Shown in pieces: positions 25,614-33,290 of a stretch of 64,000 bases of DNA. The stretch is from Azophilus sp965116165 (GTDB lineage: Bacteria; Pseudomonadota; Gammaproteobacteria; Pseudomonadales; Azotimanducaceae): NCBI GenBank assembly GCA_965116165.1, contig OZ220484.1, positions 1,488,001 to 1,552,000 of the forward strand, given 5' to 3'. Numbering within the stretch: position 1 is the stretch's first letter; every line of letters starts with the position of its first letter. The notes below the pieces were generated by a model. It was given only the letters and a program-made list of their open reading frames with translations, made no database searches and was not told the DNA's origin. The position numbers and the translations under genes were made by a program.

Positions 25614-26354
25614 GTGGATTCGATATGGCCGCGTTACAACAAGCAAATGGGATTTGCCGATTGGTGGTTGCCGCGTGTTTGTCGTCTCTGTAGCCGGGAG
25701 ATGGACGGGGACATCGACCTTTGCGCGCACTGCGAGCACAGCTTGGCGTGGAACAACCACCCCTGTCCGTGCTGCGGGCTTCCTCAAACGGTCGGGACTT
25801 TCGAACCCGGCGACCCGAGCCGTCCCTGCGCGAACTGTGCCGACGCACCGCCGCCGTTCACGGCGACGCTCGCCCCCCTACGCTACGAAGGCGCGGTGCG
25901 GCACTGGGTGCGCGCCGCCAAATCCGCCAAGGGGCTTGGTGAGGCGAAGCTGCTCAGCGGCTTGCTCGCCCGTGGCATCGAAACGGCCGGGGCCAAGATC
26001 CCAAACGGTCTGGTACCGGTTCCGCTCACCACCGGGCGACTGCTGCGGCGCGGCCACAATCAAGCCGTCCTGCTAGCCGCCCCGTTGGCTCGACGATACC
26101 ATATCACCCTGCACCGCCGAGGCATCGGGCGGGTCGGTGGACGGAAATCGCAACGCGGACAATCCCGCCATGCCCGGGCCCGGAGCGTACGGGGTGCTTT
26201 TGTGGCAACCCGGCCATTCGACGGGCATCTCGCCATTGTGGATGACGTCATGACCACCGGGGCAACCGTCGCGGAATTGGCCTCGGTACTGCTGGCGGCC
26301 GGTGCCCTGCGTGTCGATGTATGGGCGGTGGCGCGAGTTCCGCCGACGACCTGA
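25614..26354 (+). CDS. ComF family protein (phosphoribosyltransferase-like)
   Basis: A 246-residue ComF/GntX-type protein. The N-terminal third holds a Cys-rich zinc-ribbon-like section (CRLCSREMDGDIDLCAHC, then CPCCG and CANC). The C-terminal half is a type I phosphoribosyltransferase fold with the PRPP loop LAIVDDVMTTGATVAEL. ComF proteins are tied to DNA uptake for natural transformation, with unclear biochemistry. The start could be GTG 25614 or ATG 25647; neither has a clear ribosome binding site. The gene is bracketed by MITE copies on both sides. Confidence 0.82.
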   Translation: MDSIWPRYNKQMGFADWWLPRVCRLCSREMDGDIDLCAHCEHSLAWNNHPCPCCGLPQTVGTFEPGDPSRPCANCADAPPPFTATLAPLRYEGAVRHWVRAAKSAKGLGEAKLLSGLLARGIETAGAKIPNGLVPVPLTTGRLLRRGHNQAVLLAAPLARRYHITLHRRGIGRVGGRKSQRGQSRHARARSVRGAFVATRPFDGHLAIVDDVMTTGATVAELASVLLAAGALRVDVWAVARVPPTT

Positions 26355-26383
26355 TGCGCCGCCACAATGATCTGGCCGGCGTA

Positions 26384-26432
26384 TAGCTTGCGAATAGATC
26401 AATGCCTCTCTATCGAATTGATCGGAGTTTCC
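26384..26432 (-). repeat. Partial MITE copy
   Basis: The right half of an element in reverse orientation: TAGCTTGCGAATAGATCAATG, minus its last base, followed by CTCTATCGAATTGATCGGAG and TTTCC. It directly precedes a second, fuller copy. Confidence 0.65.
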
Positions 26433-26435
26433 CCC

Positions 26436-26533
26436 GGCAACCTCCGATCAATCTTATAGCGGAAAAAAATTTAGTAAAATTAACAGGTTGAGAGTACCTC
26501 AATGCCGTTCTATCGACTTGTTCAGACTTTGCC
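26436..26533 (-). mobile_element. Diverged full-length MITE overlapping the start of modA
   Basis: 98 bases whose order of segments matches the reverse orientation of the complete copies, from GGCAACCTCCGATCAATC to TCGACTTGTTCAGACTTTGCC less one base. No target duplication remains. The modA start codon (26502) lies inside it. Confidence 0.7.
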
Positions 26534-27422
26534 TAGCCGCCGGGTTGCCCTAACCCTGGTCGCCGTCTGCGGATTTTGCGCCCCTGCCGCCGAACAACCA
26601 CTCGCGATCCTTGCCGCCGGACAACCGCCCACGATGCCCGCCATCTCGGTCGAGGCTGTTGCAGGGAGACAATCCGCTTTCTCGGCGTCAACCCAGCCAG
26701 CCCCGGCACCATCCGGCAACATCGACTCGCCCCGGCTAGGGGCACATGTCTTGCGCGTCGCCGTCGCCGCCAATTTTCGGGTACCATTCGACGCACTGGC
26801 GGGGGCATTCACAGAACAACACGGTATCGCTCTATCCCCCACCTTCGGCTCATCCGGCCTACTGGCGGCGCAGATTCGTCAGGGCGCGCCCTATGACGCC
26901 TACTTTTCCGCCGATACGATGCGCCCCCAAGCCTTGATCGCCGACGGCCTAGCCGCCGCCCCGGTAACAATCTACGCCAGGGGACGGGTGGCGCTCCGGC
27001 TGGTGGCACCGGCCAGGGCGCGGGAACCTTCCACGACCCATCGCATCGGTCTTCCCAATCCGAAATTGGCGCCCTACGGGGTCGCGGCCAGGCAATGTCT
27101 ACAGAAATTGGGTGTCTGGCGGCAACTTCAGGGGCGGCTCGTATTCGGCAACAATGTGAATCAGGTTGACCACTTTCTGGAGAGCGGCGCTTTGCAACTG
27201 GGCTTTGTTGCGCTTAGCCAATTGATCGCCAAAGATATTCCGGCCGAACGCTATTGGATTTGCCCAAGCGCCTTTCATGCGCCAATCGACCAGGGCGCGG
27301 TGGCGCTGTTGCGCGGTTCCTCCACATCGGCGGCACAATTGCTACTGAGCTTTATGACCGTCCCCGCCACCCAGGAGCGGTTGACGCAAATGGGCTATCG
27401 GACCAGCGGCAAGTCCCGCTAA
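26502..27422 (+). CDS. modA: Molybdate ABC transporter, periplasmic binding protein
   Basis: A 306-residue exported protein. The mature ligand-binding domain starts near residue 84 (VLRVAVAANFRVPFDALAGAF minus one) and has SPTFGSSGLLAAQIRQGAPYD, then AYFSADTMRPQALI, typical of ModA. The signal peptide is about residues 1-30, with hydrophobic core VALTLVAVCGFCAPAA. Between the two lies a Pro/Ala/Ser-rich stretch of about 50 residues that ModA normally lacks. The first codons (MPFYRLVQTLP) are the end of a MITE, so the present start codon and signal n-region come from a mobile element. modB follows after 153 bases. Confidence 0.88.
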   Translation: MPFYRLVQTLPSRRVALTLVAVCGFCAPAAEQPLAILAAGQPPTMPAISVEAVAGRQSAFSASTQPAPAPSGNIDSPRLGAHVLRVAVAANFRVPFDALAGAFTEQHGIALSPTFGSSGLLAAQIRQGAPYDAYFSADTMRPQALIADGLAAAPVTIYARGRVALRLVAPARAREPSTTHRIGLPNPKLAPYGVAARQCLQKLGVWRQLQGRLVFGNNVNQVDHFLESGALQLGFVALSQLIAKDIPAERYWICPSAFHAPIDQGAVALLRGSSTSAAQLLLSFMTVPATQERLTQMGYRTSGKSR

Positions 27423-27575
27423 TCGTGGCGATGCCCGAACATTGGCTCCAGGCCAACACCCGCATGGTCGATTTCGCTGGGTATTCGGACCCCAGGATAG
27501 TCGCGTATAGTTGGCGGGAATTGCTGTCGGACCAGTGCTCTATCGAACTGACAACTCCGATTTGGATGGTGCCTG

Positions 27576-28241
27576 GTGGCGCAAGATCTCATTCTTAGCC
27601 TGGCGGTGACCGCCGCGCTGGCCGGCATCGTCACGATCATTCTGCTGATCGTCGCCCTGCCGCTTTCCTGGTGGCTGGCACACACCAAGAAACGCGCCGC
27701 CGCCCTGGTCGAAGCCCTCATTGCGCTACCGCTGGTGTTGCCTCCCACGGTTCTGGGATTCTATCTGTTGCTGGCAATGGCCGAAGAGGCCTGGTTGGGC
27801 GCCGGCTGGCGCTGGATAACCGGCCAGCCGCTCGCGTTCACGTTTGCGGGCCTGGTCATCGCATCGATAATCTACTCGCTGCCCTTCGTCAGCCAGCCGC
27901 TCACCAGCAGTTTTCGCAACACGCCCCGGAGCCTGCTTGATGCGGCGACCGTCATGGGCATATCGCCGACGAAGCGTTTCCTGCGCCTGATGCTGCCCCT
28001 GCACAGCCGTGCCCTGGTGGCGGCGGCGGTGTTGGGATTTGCCCACACGGTCGGCGAGTTCGGCATCGTCCTGATGATCGGCGGCAACATTCCGGGCGAA
28101 ACCCGGGTGTTGTCGATACTGCTTTTCGACCAAGTGGAATCCCTCGACTACGCGGGTGCCCACCTAACCGCCGGAATCCTCTTGGCGACATCCCTTTTGG
28201 CGCTCACCCTTACCTACGCAACCCTAAGGCCCGGACGATGA
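27576..28241 (+). CDS. modB: Molybdate ABC transporter permease
   Basis: A 221-residue inner-membrane permease with about five helices. The ABC-permease EAA loop is DAATVMGISPTKRFLRLMLP. The motifs LPLVLPPTVLGFYLL and FAHTVGEFGIVLMIGGNIPG are characteristic of ModB. The start is GTG 27576. Its end overlaps modC by four bases (ATGA). The 153-base gap after modA is unusual for this operon and contains a possible MITE remnant near 27528-27556. Confidence 0.93.
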   Translation: MAQDLILSLAVTAALAGIVTIILLIVALPLSWWLAHTKKRAAALVEALIALPLVLPPTVLGFYLLLAMAEEAWLGAGWRWITGQPLAFTFAGLVIASIIYSLPFVSQPLTSSFRNTPRSLLDAATVMGISPTKRFLRLMLPLHSRALVAAAVLGFAHTVGEFGIVLMIGGNIPGETRVLSILLFDQVESLDYAGAHLTAGILLATSLLALTLTYATLRPGR

Positions 28242-29293
28242 ACGGCGCGTCGCAACTCACACTCAGCGGCCGCTTCAACCGACCCGGCGGATTTGAGCTG
28301 GCGGCGCGCCTGACACTTCCCGGCACCGGGGTCAGCGCCTTGATCGGCACCTCCGGTTCGGGCAAGTCAACGATGTTGCGGATCATCGCCGGGTTGGAAC
28401 GGGCGCCTTCGTTTTCCGTGATATTTGCTGGCCGCGTCTGGGATGGGATGCCGCCGCACCGCCGCCCGGTCAGCATGACGCTGCAGCAACCCGCCCTGTT
28501 TCCCCACCTTACCGTGTTCGACAACTTGAAGGCCGTGCCCCGGGGCGGCTCGATCGACGAGGCGGTTTCCCGATTCGGCCTGGAGGCGCTCACCGGGCGC
28601 AAACCACAGGCGCTGTCGGGCGGCCAACAGCAACGCGTCGCCCTGGCCCGAGCTTTTCTGAAACCCGCTGAATTGCTGCTGCTCGATGAGCCGCTTTCCG
28701 CTCTCGACGCCGTCGCACGCCGAGAACTGGCGCCGATGGTGGTCCGCATGTGCCGGGAGCTCGGCCGTCCCGTGGTTTATGTGACCCACTCGCTGCCGGA
28801 GGTGCTGCAAGTAGCCGATCACCTAACGATTCTGGAAAACGGGCGGATAGTCGGTACCGGGATTCCGGAACAGGTGGCCGTCGAGCTGGACCACCCCCTG
28901 TCGCCCCTCATCGACTCCGGCGCAATTCTGGATTGCGGGTTTCTCTCCTACGACGCCGAAAACGACCTGAGCAGGCTTGGCGTGGGAGAGCATGTACTCC
29001 ACATTCGCGGCAACCTCGGCGGTGAGGCCCCCCCCATCCGGGTGCAAATTCCCGCTCGGGATGTGGGGCTGGCGCTGGAGCGGCCAACGGCCACGAGTTT
29101 CCTGAACTGCCTGCCGGCCCGAGTTCAGACGCTTCGAGACGCCCCCGACGGCACCCTGTTCGTCGATCTCGACTGCGCCGGCCAAGCCCTGCGCTCGCGC
29201 ATCACCAAACTCTCCCGAGACAATCTCGGCCTCGTGCCGGGGATGCAGCTTTGCGCGCTCATCAAGTCGGTGGCCCTCGAAGTACGGTCCTGA
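28238..29293 (+). CDS. modC: Molybdate ABC transporter ATP-binding protein
   Basis: A 351-residue ATPase. Walker A is GTSGSGKST, the ABC signature LSGGQQQRVALARAF, Walker B ELLLLDEPLSALD, and the switch His is in VTHSLPE. The C-terminal 65 residues form a TOBE/molybdate-binding domain (VQIPARDVGLALERP), which in ModC senses intracellular molybdate. It overlaps modB by four bases and ends the operon. No ModE site or Moco riboswitch was recognised upstream of modA. Confidence 0.95.
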   Translation: MNGASQLTLSGRFNRPGGFELAARLTLPGTGVSALIGTSGSGKSTMLRIIAGLERAPSFSVIFAGRVWDGMPPHRRPVSMTLQQPALFPHLTVFDNLKAVPRGGSIDEAVSRFGLEALTGRKPQALSGGQQQRVALARAFLKPAELLLLDEPLSALDAVARRELAPMVVRMCRELGRPVVYVTHSLPEVLQVADHLTILENGRIVGTGIPEQVAVELDHPLSPLIDSGAILDCGFLSYDAENDLSRLGVGEHVLHIRGNLGGEAPPIRVQIPARDVGLALERPTATSFLNCLPARVQTLRDAPDGTLFVDLDCAGQALRSRITKLSRDNLGLVPGMQLCALIKSVALEVRS

Positions 29294-29345
29294 GCCACAG
29301 TTGCCGACGGCTCCACAGTGGCCCGGTCTCGTCTGGCGCCGCTAG

Positions 29346-29444
29346 GGAACCTCTGATTAATTCTGTAGTCGCGGCATGCGATTCAATAAAATCAATGGCT
29401 TACCATTAGCTTAATGCTGCTCTATCGAATTGTTCAGACCTTCC
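29346..29444 (-). mobile_element. Complete 99-bp MITE with CTAG target duplication
   Basis: The ends are GGAACCTCTGATTAATTC and GAATTGTTCAGACCTTCC. CTAG flanks both sides (29342-29345, 29445-29448). The right-hand CTAG contains the TAG stop codon of the neighbouring acyltransferase gene (29447-29445). Confidence 0.9.
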
Positions 29445-30572
29445 CTAGACAAACAGCCGCTTGTTGCGCACGAGATTGGCGTATTGATCGAAGAGGAAGG
29501 GCCGGTGCGGTGCCGGGCAACTTTCGATCTGCTTGGCAAAAACCGCGGCGATGCGCCTATCCTCGGGCTCCGCATCCGGCAGGTCGCCCAGTCCCACCTG
29601 CCGGGCCGCCCGCAGATGGGTCGGGAATATACGCAAACCGCGGACGATGCGGCGGTCGAGCTCACCAGCGAGCGCATCGGCATCGGCAAAGTCTCCCAAA
29701 ACGCGCTCGCCAAAGTGCAGGTGAACACGTCCCTTGAAGCCGAGCATACCCTCGACCATGCTCGTCAAGTCCTCACCCTCGGGCTTGTCGTATCGACCAT
29801 CCCGATCGGTAACGTAGAGTTCGCGGGCCTTGCGCGGGGCGCAGGGGTCGATCTCATAGGTGACCGCCACCGGAACGATGCGCACCCGCTCGCAAAGCTC
29901 GCCGGTCTTCGGCATCTCGCCGTCGTGGGCCAACGCCAACATCTTGATGAGCGCCGGCGCGGTGCGGTCAAGGCCGTCCTTGGAGCGGCCTTCCCGTTGC
30001 GCGATCCAAACCGATTCCCCCTCCTCCAGCGATGCGCGGATAAAGGCCGATGTGCGTCGCAGCGATTGATATAGGGCCCGGGTTCCCGTCAGGCTGCGCC
30101 GCACCACGAAGCTCTTGTTCAACCGCATCAGGTCGGCCGCAAAGGGCTTGCCAAGCAGGTTGTCCCCCACGGCAATGCGCGAGGTCTGGTGACCGGCGCG
30201 ATGCAGGGCAACGTTCATCAGGCCGGAATCCATCACGATATCCCGGTGCGTGGAGATGAACAGGTACGACCGGCCGGGCGCGAGCCGATTCAAACCGTCC
30301 AGGGTGAAGTCGAAGATGGTTTTCTCGATGAGCGCATCCACATAGTGAGAAAGAAGCGCCTGCACATCGCGCACCGTCCTGAGATGCGCCGCCCTGCGCC
30401 TGAGATGCCGTGTCGTAAGCACATGGCCGAGTGCCGGAAAGCCGGTTGTCAGGCGCGGCAGAAAGAACAGCGCGGCGGCGTGACAGAGGTCTGGATCCTT
30501 GATCAGGCGCGCCACGATCGCCGGCACCTCGTCGTCGCGATAGGGGCGGATCGTCTCGAAATCGTCCAACAT
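29445..30572 (-). CDS. PlsC-like glycerolipid acyltransferase
   Basis: A 375-residue acyltransferase. The catalytic H-x4-D motif is STHRDIVMDSG, followed by DNLLGKPFAADLMRLNKSF, FVVRR, and EGRSKDGLDRTAPALIKML, which correspond to the usual PlsB/PlsC blocks (the third being the E-G-R-S motif). It should add an acyl chain to glycerol-3-phosphate or lysophosphatidate at the membrane; which one cannot be told. ATG 30572 (MLDDFETIRPYRDDEVP) is chosen; the frame is open to 30692 without family match. Its stop TAG is part of the CTAG duplicated by the adjacent MITE. Confidence 0.82.
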   Translation of the reverse strand: MLDDFETIRPYRDDEVPAIVARLIKDPDLCHAAALFFLPRLTTGFPALGHVLTTRHLRRRAAHLRTVRDVQALLSHYVDALIEKTIFDFTLDGLNRLAPGRSYLFISTHRDIVMDSGLMNVALHRAGHQTSRIAVGDNLLGKPFAADLMRLNKSFVVRRSLTGTRALYQSLRRTSAFIRASLEEGESVWIAQREGRSKDGLDRTAPALIKMLALAHDGEMPKTGELCERVRIVPVAVTYEIDPCAPRKARELYVTDRDGRYDKPEGEDLTSMVEGMLGFKGRVHLHFGERVLGDFADADALAGELDRRIVRGLRIFPTHLRAARQVGLGDLPDAEPEDRRIAAVFAKQIESCPAPHRPFLFDQYANLVRNKRLFV

Positions 30573-30750
30573 GGCGGGCAATGTAACCCAGATCATGCGT
30601 ACGTGCGTGCGCCACCTTCGGCGGCAATCGTCGTCCAGTAAGAAAATGGGGATTGTGCGTGGCCGCCGCGTCTGGATATCCACGATCATCACCCCAATGA
30701 TGCGCCAGAAATCCGTTTATCCCTCACTTCGCATGGACAGTTCACGCCGT

Positions 30751-30840
30751 CGGTTCATCCCCGCGTGGGCGGGGAACACCCATGTAAGGTAGAACAGACC
30801 AATTTATTCGACGGTTCATCCCCGCGTGGGCGGGGAACAC
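30751..30840 (-). CRISPR. Type I-E CRISPR array, two repeats and one spacer
   Basis: Two identical 29-base repeats (30751-30779, 30812-30840) enclose one 32-base spacer (30780-30811), the exact I-E 29/32 geometry. Read on the minus strand the repeat begins GTGTTCCCCGCC and ends GGGGATGAACCG, with CCCCGC/GCGGGG arms for the Cas6e hairpin. This orientation puts the leader and cas genes upstream, as expected. No further repeat, even degenerate, is seen distal to 30751. The spacer has no match elsewhere in the window by eye. Confidence 0.95.
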
Positions 30841-30955
30841 GCTTCTTATAATCTATTGATTTAAATGGCCAATTTTATTTTCAAAGAACTTACCAGATTG
30901 GAGGCATCCGATTTCGGAGACTCGCTACAACTTTAAATTCACATCGATTTTCATG
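30841..30955 (-). promoter_or_regulatory. CRISPR leader
   Basis: 115 AT-rich bases between the end of cas2 and the first repeat, strikingly different from the GC-rich surroundings. On the minus strand it ends ATAGATTATAAGAAGC at the repeat. Position and composition fit an I-E leader with the array promoter and Cas1-Cas2/IHF docking sites; I cannot point to a certain IHF site. Confidence 0.7.
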
Positions 30956-31258
30956 TTAGTCCTTCAATTCTCCTTCGGTTGGCATCGCTAAAAATTGCAC
31001 AAGTTTGATGCCGTGAATGTCCATCGGAGTGCGTCGATTCACGCCACAAGTATCGAAATCGTACCCCCCATCATTGGGTGAGGCCCAAGCGATTATGGCG
31101 TCCCCATCGTCAATTTCCTGTCGCACCTGTTGTCAGATCATTTCGCGTGTTCGGCGGGAATAGTTACCAACATAAACGCCAGCCCGAATTTCCAATAACC
31201 ACACCGCCAGCCTTCCTCGCAGTCGTGGCGGCGCATTGTTAACCACGATGACCAACAT
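30956..31258 (-). pseudogene. cas2: cas2e with an in-frame TGA at a Trp position
   Basis: From ATG 31258 the frame reads MLVIVVNNAPPRLRGRLAVW, LLEIRAGVYVGNYSRRTREM, then Ile and TGA (31135-31133, codon 42), and continues in the same frame as QQVRQEIDDGDAIIAWASPN, DGGYDFDTCGVNRRTPMDIHG, less one residue, to TAA 30958-30956. Both halves are clear Cas2e, total 100 codons against a usual 94-100. Cas2e proteins read REMIW at the point of the stop, so TGG has become TGA. The gene overlaps the cas1 3' end. Unless the UGA is read through, no functional Cas2 is made and spacer acquisition should be dead. Confidence 0.9.
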
Positions 31259-32184
31259 CGCTCGCTTGGCTCCTCGGGAATAGCAACGGGCTGGGCTTCC
31301 CGTGGCGGAGGTGGTGGCCCTACACCACCTGCGGCCAACATTTCTTCGATCCCGGGAATCAATCGTCTCAACAATCCAGTTTTCCGAAAGCTGTCACGGC
31401 AACCGCGCCTAACTTCGCCAACCGGGTTGCTCGCTGCTGGTTGTTTTCCCTGCTGCGCTTGTCTGGCGACCTTAAACGCAATTGGCACTACAGTCTCAAA
31501 CTTGTACACATCCGCAACATCGTAAACGAATGATTGAGGCTTGCCAGTGTGCAAAAAGCCTATGGCTGGCGCATAACCAGCGGCAAGAATGGCTGCTTCG
31601 CATAATCCGTACAAACAGGCCGTGGCCTGACTAAGGCAGCGATTGGCTAAATCTGAGGCCTCCCAAACTTTGGGATCGTATCGGCGCCCTTTCCATTGAA
31701 TCCCGTGTTGTCGGGCTAAAGTTGCATAGAGTCGTTTCACTCGTGCGCCTTCAATGCCGCGCAATTGGTCCAGAGATCGACGTTGCGGTGCCGGTTCTCC
31801 AAAACGCATGTCGTACATTTTGCGAACCACCTTGAGCCGAGTATCGGGATCAAGTGCTAGATGTGCTTGATGCAACAATCGATCTGCCCGAGCCCCGCCA
31901 GGTTGACCTGAGGAATAAAGACGTACCCCAGCTTCGCCAATCCATACCAACAAGCATCCCACGCGTGCGGCAAGAGCCACCGCCGCATGGGAAACCCGAG
32001 TCCCGGGTTCAAGCATCAGACAGACGATGCCTCCCACGGGAATATGGGTCCGAATTCCGTTGCGGTCCACAACCACAAAGGCTCCGTCCAAGACATCGAG
32101 CCTGCCTTTCTCGATAAAAAGAATCGATGCCCTGTCCTTTATGGGAATAGGTCTCGGCGGGGCGATTTTAGGCATGGGGGACAT
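31138..32184 (-). CDS. cas1: Type I-E CRISPR-associated endonuclease Cas1
   Basis: A 348-residue Cas1e. It begins KIAPPRPIPIKDRASILFIE and keeps the metal-binding residues: Glu in RGIEGARVKRLY, His in GFLHTGKPQSFVYD, and Asp in YDVADVYKFETVV. The native C-terminus should end near AIPEEPSERC. Instead the frame runs on for about 40 residues across the cas2 coding region in another frame (SWLTMRRHDCEEGW and so on) to TGA 31140-31138. The protein is therefore longer than the usual ~305. The core looks intact. Start may be ATG 32184 or 32175. Confidence 0.93.
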   Translation of the reverse strand: MSPMPKIAPPRPIPIKDRASILFIEKGRLDVLDGAFVVVDRNGIRTHIPVGGIVCLMLEPGTRVSHAAVALAARVGCLLVWIGEAGVRLYSSGQPGGARADRLLHQAHLALDPDTRLKVVRKMYDMRFGEPAPQRRSLDQLRGIEGARVKRLYATLARQHGIQWKGRRYDPKVWEASDLANRCLSQATACLYGLCEAAILAAGYAPAIGFLHTGKPQSFVYDVADVYKFETVVPIAFKVARQAQQGKQPAASNPVGEVRRGCRDSFRKTGLLRRLIPGIEEMLAAGGVGPPPPPREAQPVAIPEEPSERCWSSWLTMRRHDCEEGWRCGYWKFGLAFMLVTIPAEHAK

Positions 32185-32187
32185 GAG

Positions 32188-32505
32188 TTATCTGGGTTGT
32201 CGGCCAAGCGATGTGTCAGGTGGGGATACCGACCGAAAGCCATGATGCCGTATAGCGTCGCACACAACCCGCCACCGATTTCTACGACAACACCGCGATT
32301 CCTTAGATCGTCCACGCTGTCCGGCTGTGGATCGCCGGTTATGTCTATTCGCATCCTTATTTAGGTAGTCTCGAAACGCCTCAAGGTCGATATGCGAAGG
32401 AGGGGAATCCAAAATCGCTCGTTTCGCGTTATAAACGATTCTTGCCAGCATTAGCCTATAGTGGTCGTCTCGGTGAAATACGCCATCCTCGTTCCATTCA
32501 GGCAC
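32188..32505 (-). CDS. Unknown small ORF between cas6e and cas1, possibly frameshifted
   Basis: Type I-E operons normally go straight from cas6e to cas1. Here a GTG at 32505 overlaps the cas6e stop by eight bases and opens a 105-residue frame. Its first 50 residues (MPEWNEDGVFHRDDHYRLML, then ARIVYNAKRAI) look like a folded protein. After about 32360 this frame becomes Arg-rich and improbable, while the neighbouring frame from ATG 32354 reads a sensible MRIDITGDPQPDSVDDLRN and RGVVVEIGGGLCATLYGIM. One frameshift would join them into a protein of about 110 residues. I recognise no family. Confidence 0.4.
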   Translation of the reverse strand: MPEWNEDGVFHRDDHYRLMLARIVYNAKRAILDSPPSHIDLEAFRDYLNKDANRHNRRSTAGQRGRSKESRCCRRNRWRVVCDAIRHHGFRSVSPPDTSLGRQPR

Positions 32506-33187
32506 GGCGAATCAACATAAGGCCACAGCCATAAGCCTTTGCTGAGCCAAACCCCTGGGCAATTCGGGAAACTAAGGTAGAGGGGTCACTGACGGTTAGC
32601 ATCCCTTCAAAGTCGAGGGAGGAATAGAGCATTGGCGGTGCGGCTCCCTTGCGAGCTACCCGATGTTGAGCGTATCGATCAACCGAAACGTCATTTGCAA
32701 ACAGCTTGAATCCGGCCCTCGTCCCCACCCGGGTAATCCATTCAACGCCAGCACTTCGCATGGTGTTGATGCGATTGAGCGATCTTTCGGAGGTTGGAAA
32801 AGACCGTAGCGCATCCATTACCACATCATGCTTGGTAGAGCGGCGCCGTTTCACATCTTTCCGGCGAACAACAGGATTCGCACGTAGAGAAAATCTCAAA
32901 CGGTCACCCGCTTCAAGGTTCGGCTGGAATGATTTGGGCGTATCAATATCGAATAACCCATGCTGATCAACGGGGTGTCGATCAGAAAGAATAAGAAATA
33001 CACCTATCTCCATTTCACGCCATAGGAAGTCGCGTCTTCGTTCGACACTGTCCGCAAAGAGCGACCAAACGAGATGATGAGCGGGATGCCTAGAATTGCC
33101 CGTGTTCTGGGTTTGCCCGAGCAGCAATGGTGCGAGTGCGCGAACGGACGCGTCGTGCTTCAGGCGGACCTGGGAGAGATACGGCAT
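32498..33187 (-). CDS. cas6e: Type I-E CRISPR RNA endoribonuclease Cas6e
   Basis: A 229-residue Cascade subunit (CasE/Cse3) that cuts the repeat hairpin and stays on the crRNA 3' end. The N-terminal RAMP strand is MPYLSQVRL, a His cluster with the likely catalytic residue is RHPAHHLVWSLF (residues 33-44), and the C-terminal Gly-rich loop is GFGSAKAYGCGLMLIRR. Length is normal and the frame unbroken. It is separated from cas5e by about 100 bases. Confidence 0.92.
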   Translation of the reverse strand: MPYLSQVRLKHDASVRALAPLLLGQTQNTGNSRHPAHHLVWSLFADSVERRRDFLWREMEIGVFLILSDRHPVDQHGLFDIDTPKSFQPNLEAGDRLRFSLRANPVVRRKDVKRRRSTKHDVVMDALRSFPTSERSLNRINTMRSAGVEWITRVGTRAGFKLFANDVSVDRYAQHRVARKGAAPPMLYSSLDFEGMLTVSDPSTLVSRIAQGFGSAKAYGCGLMLIRRA

Positions 33188-33290
33188 TTAGGTTCCTCTA
33201 GCGCGGCCGCAGATCAACTGTGGGTCAACTAAGCAAGCTGATAGCCTTCGTCGCGTTCGCCTAGGCATTTGTCCTATCAGGGTTTGTCGT

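Noticed and set aside
25531..26076. A plus-strand frame starting MLLYRIVQTF in the MITE and running into comF
   Set aside because: The start is the MITE end and the rest is out of frame with ComF; it is Arg-rich shadow sequence.
27528..27556. A further MITE remnant between modA and modB
   Set aside because: Only about 20 bases around GTGCTCTATCGAACTGAC resemble the element end; too weak to list as a copy.
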